Assembly: GCA_964495385.1 (NCBI GenBank)
Contig: CAZBVO010000024.1
Coordinates: forward strand, 1 to 15,707
Length of the DNA stretch: 15,707 bases
From: CAG-1138 sp964495385
Lineage (GTDB): Bacteria > Bacillota > Clostridia > Christensenellales > CAG-917
Direction: 5' to 3'
Shown: positions 13,304-15,707 of the stretch, piece by piece
How positions within the stretch are numbered: the first letter of the stretch is position 1
How the letters are laid out: every line of letters begins with the position of its first letter
Position numbers and translations under genes: made by a program
Notes under the pieces: generated by a model
Seen by the model: the letters and a program-made list of their open reading frames with translations, nothing else
Told to the model about the DNA's origin: nothing
The model's database searches: none

Positions 13304-14551
13304 CTATTGAGGATAATATTCGTTTCCGCGATAAACGCCTTCCAAAAGCGGTTCGGCCTTTATGTCGAAGCTTCCGTCCGGACTGACGGTGATTACGGTG
13401 CCTCCGCGTTGTTCGTACTGCTTATAAATTCCGATGTACGCCAAATAGTCGATGCTCATGCCATAGGTCAGGCGCACGCCCTTGTAATCTATCGACCAGT
13501 TGTTCAAGTGGTCGTGGCCGCAGAAAATGCCCTGCGTCGAGCCGAGGCGCAAAACCGCATCGAACAGCAACGATTTTTCTTCGCTGCACGAAATAATTTC
13601 GTCGCCTTCGCCGGCAAAGCCGTAATGGTAGGTAACGTCGGCGGTGTTTTTGTGTCCGTTTGCCTTAAATTCGTTCCAAGCAATTTCGTATTGTTCAAGC
13701 GGAATATGGAAGAACATAAGGGATTTGACAACGTTTCCGCCGTTTAAAGTGGCGATTCGGTCAACTTGTCCCTCATACCAGGAGACCTGATCGTCGTGTA
13801 TGTAGTCATAATTCCACATAATTCCAAACGGATCGTTGCCCAAATATGCGTTGGAATCCATTATGAAAAGCGACTGCACGTACTCGGTATCGTTTTTAAC
13901 GTTGATGACGTAATTGCAACCGCCGTACACTTCTTCCGGGCCCGGCGAGAACAGAAGTTTGCTCCATTTTCCGCCGCAGGCAAGGCTGTTTTGATAGTAC
14001 ATTTCGGCGATTGCTTCACGGTTATAAAAACTGTACGATTCGGTGTCATGGTTACCGAAAGTTATCGCCCAGTAAACGCCCAGGTTGTTCATAAGTTCGC
14101 CAAACATTTCAGCCTCGCGCTTGTTGTTGAAGCTGCCCGCTTGGAAAGGAACGGGATATGCAATGTCGCCGGTGACTATAACCAAATCCGGTTTGGTGCG
14201 TTCGACAAGCGTGGTAACCGCATCTATCGCCCATCCGTCTTTGGATATCGACAAGAAGCCTCCGCCGATGTGAACGTCGGTAAGTTGCAAAATTTTCAGT
14301 TCCCTGTCGCCTTCTAAGGTGATTGTGTAGGTATGATTTTGGGCATCGTATTCCGGAGTTTGCAAAGTCGAACCGACGGCAACGGTGTTGGAAATCTTTT
14401 TCATGTTGCCGTTGTAGCCGATTGCGCCGACTGCCGCCAAAATGCCGACAACCAAAACGATTGCCAACAAAATCCAAGCGGTAACTATAAGTTTACCGCG
14501 TCTTCTCGCTTTTTTTTGACCGTCGGTCAAATTCTTAGCCGCTTTTCCCAT
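13304..14551 (-). CDS. Membrane-anchored metallophosphoesterase
   Basis: A calcineurin-like phosphoesterase of 415 residues. A basic N-terminus (KKARRRGK) followed by one membrane segment (about 21-46) should place the catalytic domain outside the membrane. All dinuclear-metal motifs are present: LTDVHIGGG (D92, H94), VTGDIAYP (D129), FGNHDTE (N167, H168), FFHIPLEQY (H282) and CGHDHLNNW (H346, H348). Substrate is unknown; such enzymes hydrolyse phosphomonoesters or diesters and commonly use Mn or Fe. GGAGAT, overlapping the end of the CDF gene, is the ribosome binding site 6 nt before the ATG. The gene lies 2 bp after the CDF stop and 2 bp before DUF5662, so the three are one operon. Confidence 0.92.
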   Translation of the reverse strand: MGKAAKNLTDGQKKARRRGKLIVTAWILLAIVLVVGILAAVGAIGYNGNMKKISNTVAVGSTLQTPEYDAQNHTYTITLEGDRELKILQLTDVHIGGGFLSISKDGWAIDAVTTLVERTKPDLVIVTGDIAYPVPFQAGSFNNKREAEMFGELMNNLGVYWAITFGNHDTESYSFYNREAIAEMYYQNSLACGGKWSKLLFSPGPEEVYGGCNYVINVKNDTEYVQSLFIMDSNAYLGNDPFGIMWNYDYIHDDQVSWYEGQVDRIATLNGGNVVKSLMFFHIPLEQYEIAWNEFKANGHKNTADVTYHYGFAGEGDEIISCSEEKSLLFDAVLRLGSTQGIFCGHDHLNNWSIDYKGVRLTYGMSIDYLAYIGIYKQYEQRGGTVITVSPDGSFDIKAEPLLEGVYRGNEYYPQ

Positions 14552-14553
14552 TC

Positions 14554-15387
14554 TTATCTCCTCTCTTCCAAACAGGAGTCAAACCCCTCTTCGGACAATT
14601 TATTTTTTGCATTCAAAATCTTTTCAGGCACGTCGCTGTCGGCGAAAACGGTTGCCGTAACGACAATTTGGCCGTATCCGTAGCCGTGTAGCCGCAAATT
14701 TTGCACCTCGAGCCCTGCTTCCGACAAGGCGGCTTGCGCCTTATCGTACGCCTCGTCGTTCCGCCTGCCGGCAAGAATCATAAAACTTTCCTTTGTGAGG
14801 CGCACCCCGTAAACGATAACCGCAACGCTTATGCAAAAACCGGCTATTGCATCGATGCCGAAGCCCTTGCCTGCCGTTGTGACGTATACCACAAGCGTAA
14901 CCGCCGTGACACAGGCATCCAAAATCGAATCGAGCGCTTCCGTTTTCAAAATCGGCGATTTTACGCCCTCGTTGGTTTTTGCGGCAAAATACGCCATAAA
15001 CAGTTTCAGAACAACCGAACCTGCCATAATCCAGCAAAACGCCGTGTGATAAGCCATCCTGTCACGGATGGCGAATTTGTCGATTGCTTTTGCGGCAAAA
15101 ACAACGCCCGTGCAAACTATCAAACACGACACGATAAGCGAACAAATCTCCTCGATTTTGCCGTATCCGTTGGGCATTTTGTCGTCGGACGGCTTGGATG
15201 CGAGCGCAAAACCTGCTATCGCCAAACCGCATCCCAAAGCATCTATGCCGTTGTTGACGCCGTCGCTCATTATGGCCACGCTCGATGCCGTAGCACCCAT
15301 ATATATTTTGACAAATGCCATAACTGCGTTAAGTGCGGCAAACACCCCCGCAACCATCATGCCTTTGCCGTTTCTCGAAAGTTTCAT
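14554..15387 (-). CDS. CDF-family metal efflux transporter (predicted Mn/Fe type)
   Basis: A cation diffusion facilitator exporting divalent metal in exchange for H+; 277 residues, six predicted membrane helices and a short cytosolic domain (about 205-277). The binding-site motif SDGVNNGIDAL puts N45 and D49 in helix 2, and ALDSILDAC puts D153 and D157 in helix 5, at the same numbers as the YiiP site D45, D49, H153, D157. An N-D-D-D set is the kind seen in Mn-exporting CDFs such as pneumococcal MntE, while Zn transporters usually have His; this points to Mn or Fe export. I chose the ATG at 15387, with AAAAGGGTGG upstream, because the promoter's start site falls near 15415, inside the earlier ATG (15420) and GTG (15441) options. 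First gene of the three-gene operon. Confidence 0.9.
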   Translation of the reverse strand: MKLSRNGKGMMVAGVFAALNAVMAFVKIYMGATASSVAIMSDGVNNGIDALGCGLAIAGFALASKPSDDKMPNGYGKIEEICSLIVSCLIVCTGVVFAAKAIDKFAIRDRMAYHTAFCWIMAGSVVLKLFMAYFAAKTNEGVKSPILKTEALDSILDACVTAVTLVVYVTTAGKGFGIDAIAGFCISVAVIVYGVRLTKESFMILAGRRNDEAYDKAQAALSEAGLEVQNLRLHGYGYGQIVVTATVFADSDVPEKILNAKNKLSEEGFDSCLEERR

Positions 15388-15421
15388 AACCACCCTTTTG
15401 CGACAGTTTTGTTCTTCCATA

Positions 15422-15451
15422 ATAATAACGCTTTTCGCCACATTAAGTCAA
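15422..15451 (-). promoter_or_regulatory. Promoter of the CDF-phosphoesterase-DUF5662 operon
   Basis: Read leftward, TTGACT (15451-15446), 18-bp spacer, TATTAT (15427-15422). The expected start is near 15415, which excludes the upstream start codons of the CDF frame. No yybP-ykoY-type manganese riboswitch can fit in the roughly 28-nt leader. Confidence 0.65.
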
Positions 15452-15541
15452 GGCCTTAAAACAAACCTCGCCCGTTTTTTTCGATATGCAATTTTTTTGG
15501 CCGCTTTTTATCGGTTTTTTAATTTTTTATCGCCCAATTTG

Positions 15542-15570
15542 TTGACAAACCGACATTATTAAACTATAAT
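15542..15570 (+). promoter_or_regulatory. Perfect consensus promoter of tRNA-Arg(ACG)
   Basis: TTGACA (15542-15547), 17-bp spacer, TATAAT (15565-15570). The expected start is about 20 bp before the mature tRNA. Confidence 0.88.
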
Positions 15571-15596
15571 AACAAAGCAATCTGAATAAGATTTGT

Positions 15597-15673
15597 GGAC
15601 GATTAGCTCAGCTGGATAGAGCGTTTGGCTACGGACCAAAAGGCCAGGGGTTCGAATCCCTTATCGTTCGCCA
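15597..15673 (+). tRNA. tRNA-Arg (anticodon ACG)
   Basis: A 77-nt cloverleaf with acceptor stem GGACGAT/ATCGTTC (one G-T pair), D stem GCTC/GAGC, anticodon stem TTTGG/CCAAA around CTACGGA (anticodon ACG, A34 normally edited to inosine by TadA to read CGU/CGC/CGA), T arm AGGGG-TTCGAAT-CCCTT, discriminator G and encoded CCA. It has its own promoter and terminator, unlike the other tRNA-Arg in the window. Confidence 0.96.
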
Positions 15674-15703
15674 AAACGACAGAAGAAAATTCTGTCGTTT
15701 TTT
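15673..15703 (+). terminator. Terminator after tRNA-Arg(ACG)
   Basis: A 12-bp stem AAAACGACAGAA/TTCTGTCGTTTT (15673-15684 with 15690-15701), GAAAA loop, ending in a T run. The stem starts in the CCA end of the tRNA. Confidence 0.88.
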
Positions 15704-15707
15704 GTTT

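Noticed and set aside
15388..15430. Manganese riboswitch (yybP-ykoY) upstream of the predicted Mn exporter
   Set aside because: The predicted leader is about 28 nt, far too short for the aptamer, and no aptamer-like stems are seen farther upstream.
15388..15441. Longer CDF starts at GTG 15441 or ATG 15420
   Set aside because: The promoter's expected start (about 15415) lies downstream of both, and neither has a Shine-Dalgarno; the ATG at 15387 does.
14701..15459. A 252-codon rightward open frame opposite the CDF gene
   Set aside because: Antisense of a well-supported transporter gene; no own promoter or ribosome binding site, Cys/His/Arg-rich composition.

Overview
The window looks like chromosome from an anaerobic, Gram-positive-type bacterium of the Firmicutes, most likely a Clostridia lineage and possibly near Christensenellales (family-level resemblance from memory, not a search). 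The basis is near-consensus SigA promoters (TTGACA, 17 bp, TATAAT), strong GGAGG ribosome binding sites, tRNA genes with encoded CCA, many compact intrinsic terminators, and families common in gut Clostridia: a GPH sugar symporter, a DUF4353-type beta-helix lipoprotein, DUF5662, and a helix-turn-helix/Fic fusion. A run of exactly 100 N at 2835-2934 is a scaffold join, so this is probably a draft or metagenome assembly and real sequence is missing there.

Layout, left to right. The first 34 bases hold the start of a leftward gene with its own promoter, followed by about 400 bp of AT-rich non-coding DNA. A leftward two-gene operon follows: a variant cysteine-synthase-fold enzyme and the tRNA 2-thiouridylase mnmA, overlapping by 8 bp. 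Next comes a small regulatory island. A 68-residue XRE repressor is read leftward, probably from a leaderless mRNA, and a divergent promoter drives a gene lost in the N gap. Each promoter has a copy of the same inverted repeat in its -35/-10 spacer. After the gap, an array of TTCCG-N4-CGGAA sites overlaps a perfect promoter for an HTH-Fic AMP-transferase-like protein.

From 4.0 to 7.5 kb there is a convergent GPH/MelB-type symporter, then an M29 aminopeptidase apparently co-transcribed with tRNA-Arg(CCG), then a 66-residue ferredoxin-like protein with one odd cluster motif. From 7.5 to 10.7 kb a LysR regulator is divergent from a CPA2 cation/proton antiporter plus an MgtC-like membrane protein, and two inverted repeats lie in the shared promoter region. 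This looks like a regulated ion or envelope-stress operon.

From 10.7 to 15.4 kb everything is leftward: a 626-residue beta-helix lipoprotein, then a tight three-gene operon read as CDF metal exporter (predicted Mn/Fe type), membrane-anchored metallophosphoesterase, and histidine-rich DUF5662 protein, with 2-bp gaps. The window ends with tRNA-Arg(ACG), with perfect promoter and terminator.

The strongest candidate for something new is the 2.5-3.95 kb island: two different operator systems around an unsequenced gene and an HTH-Fic protein. The CDF/phosphoesterase/DUF5662 operon and the variant PLP enzyme coupled to mnmA come next.
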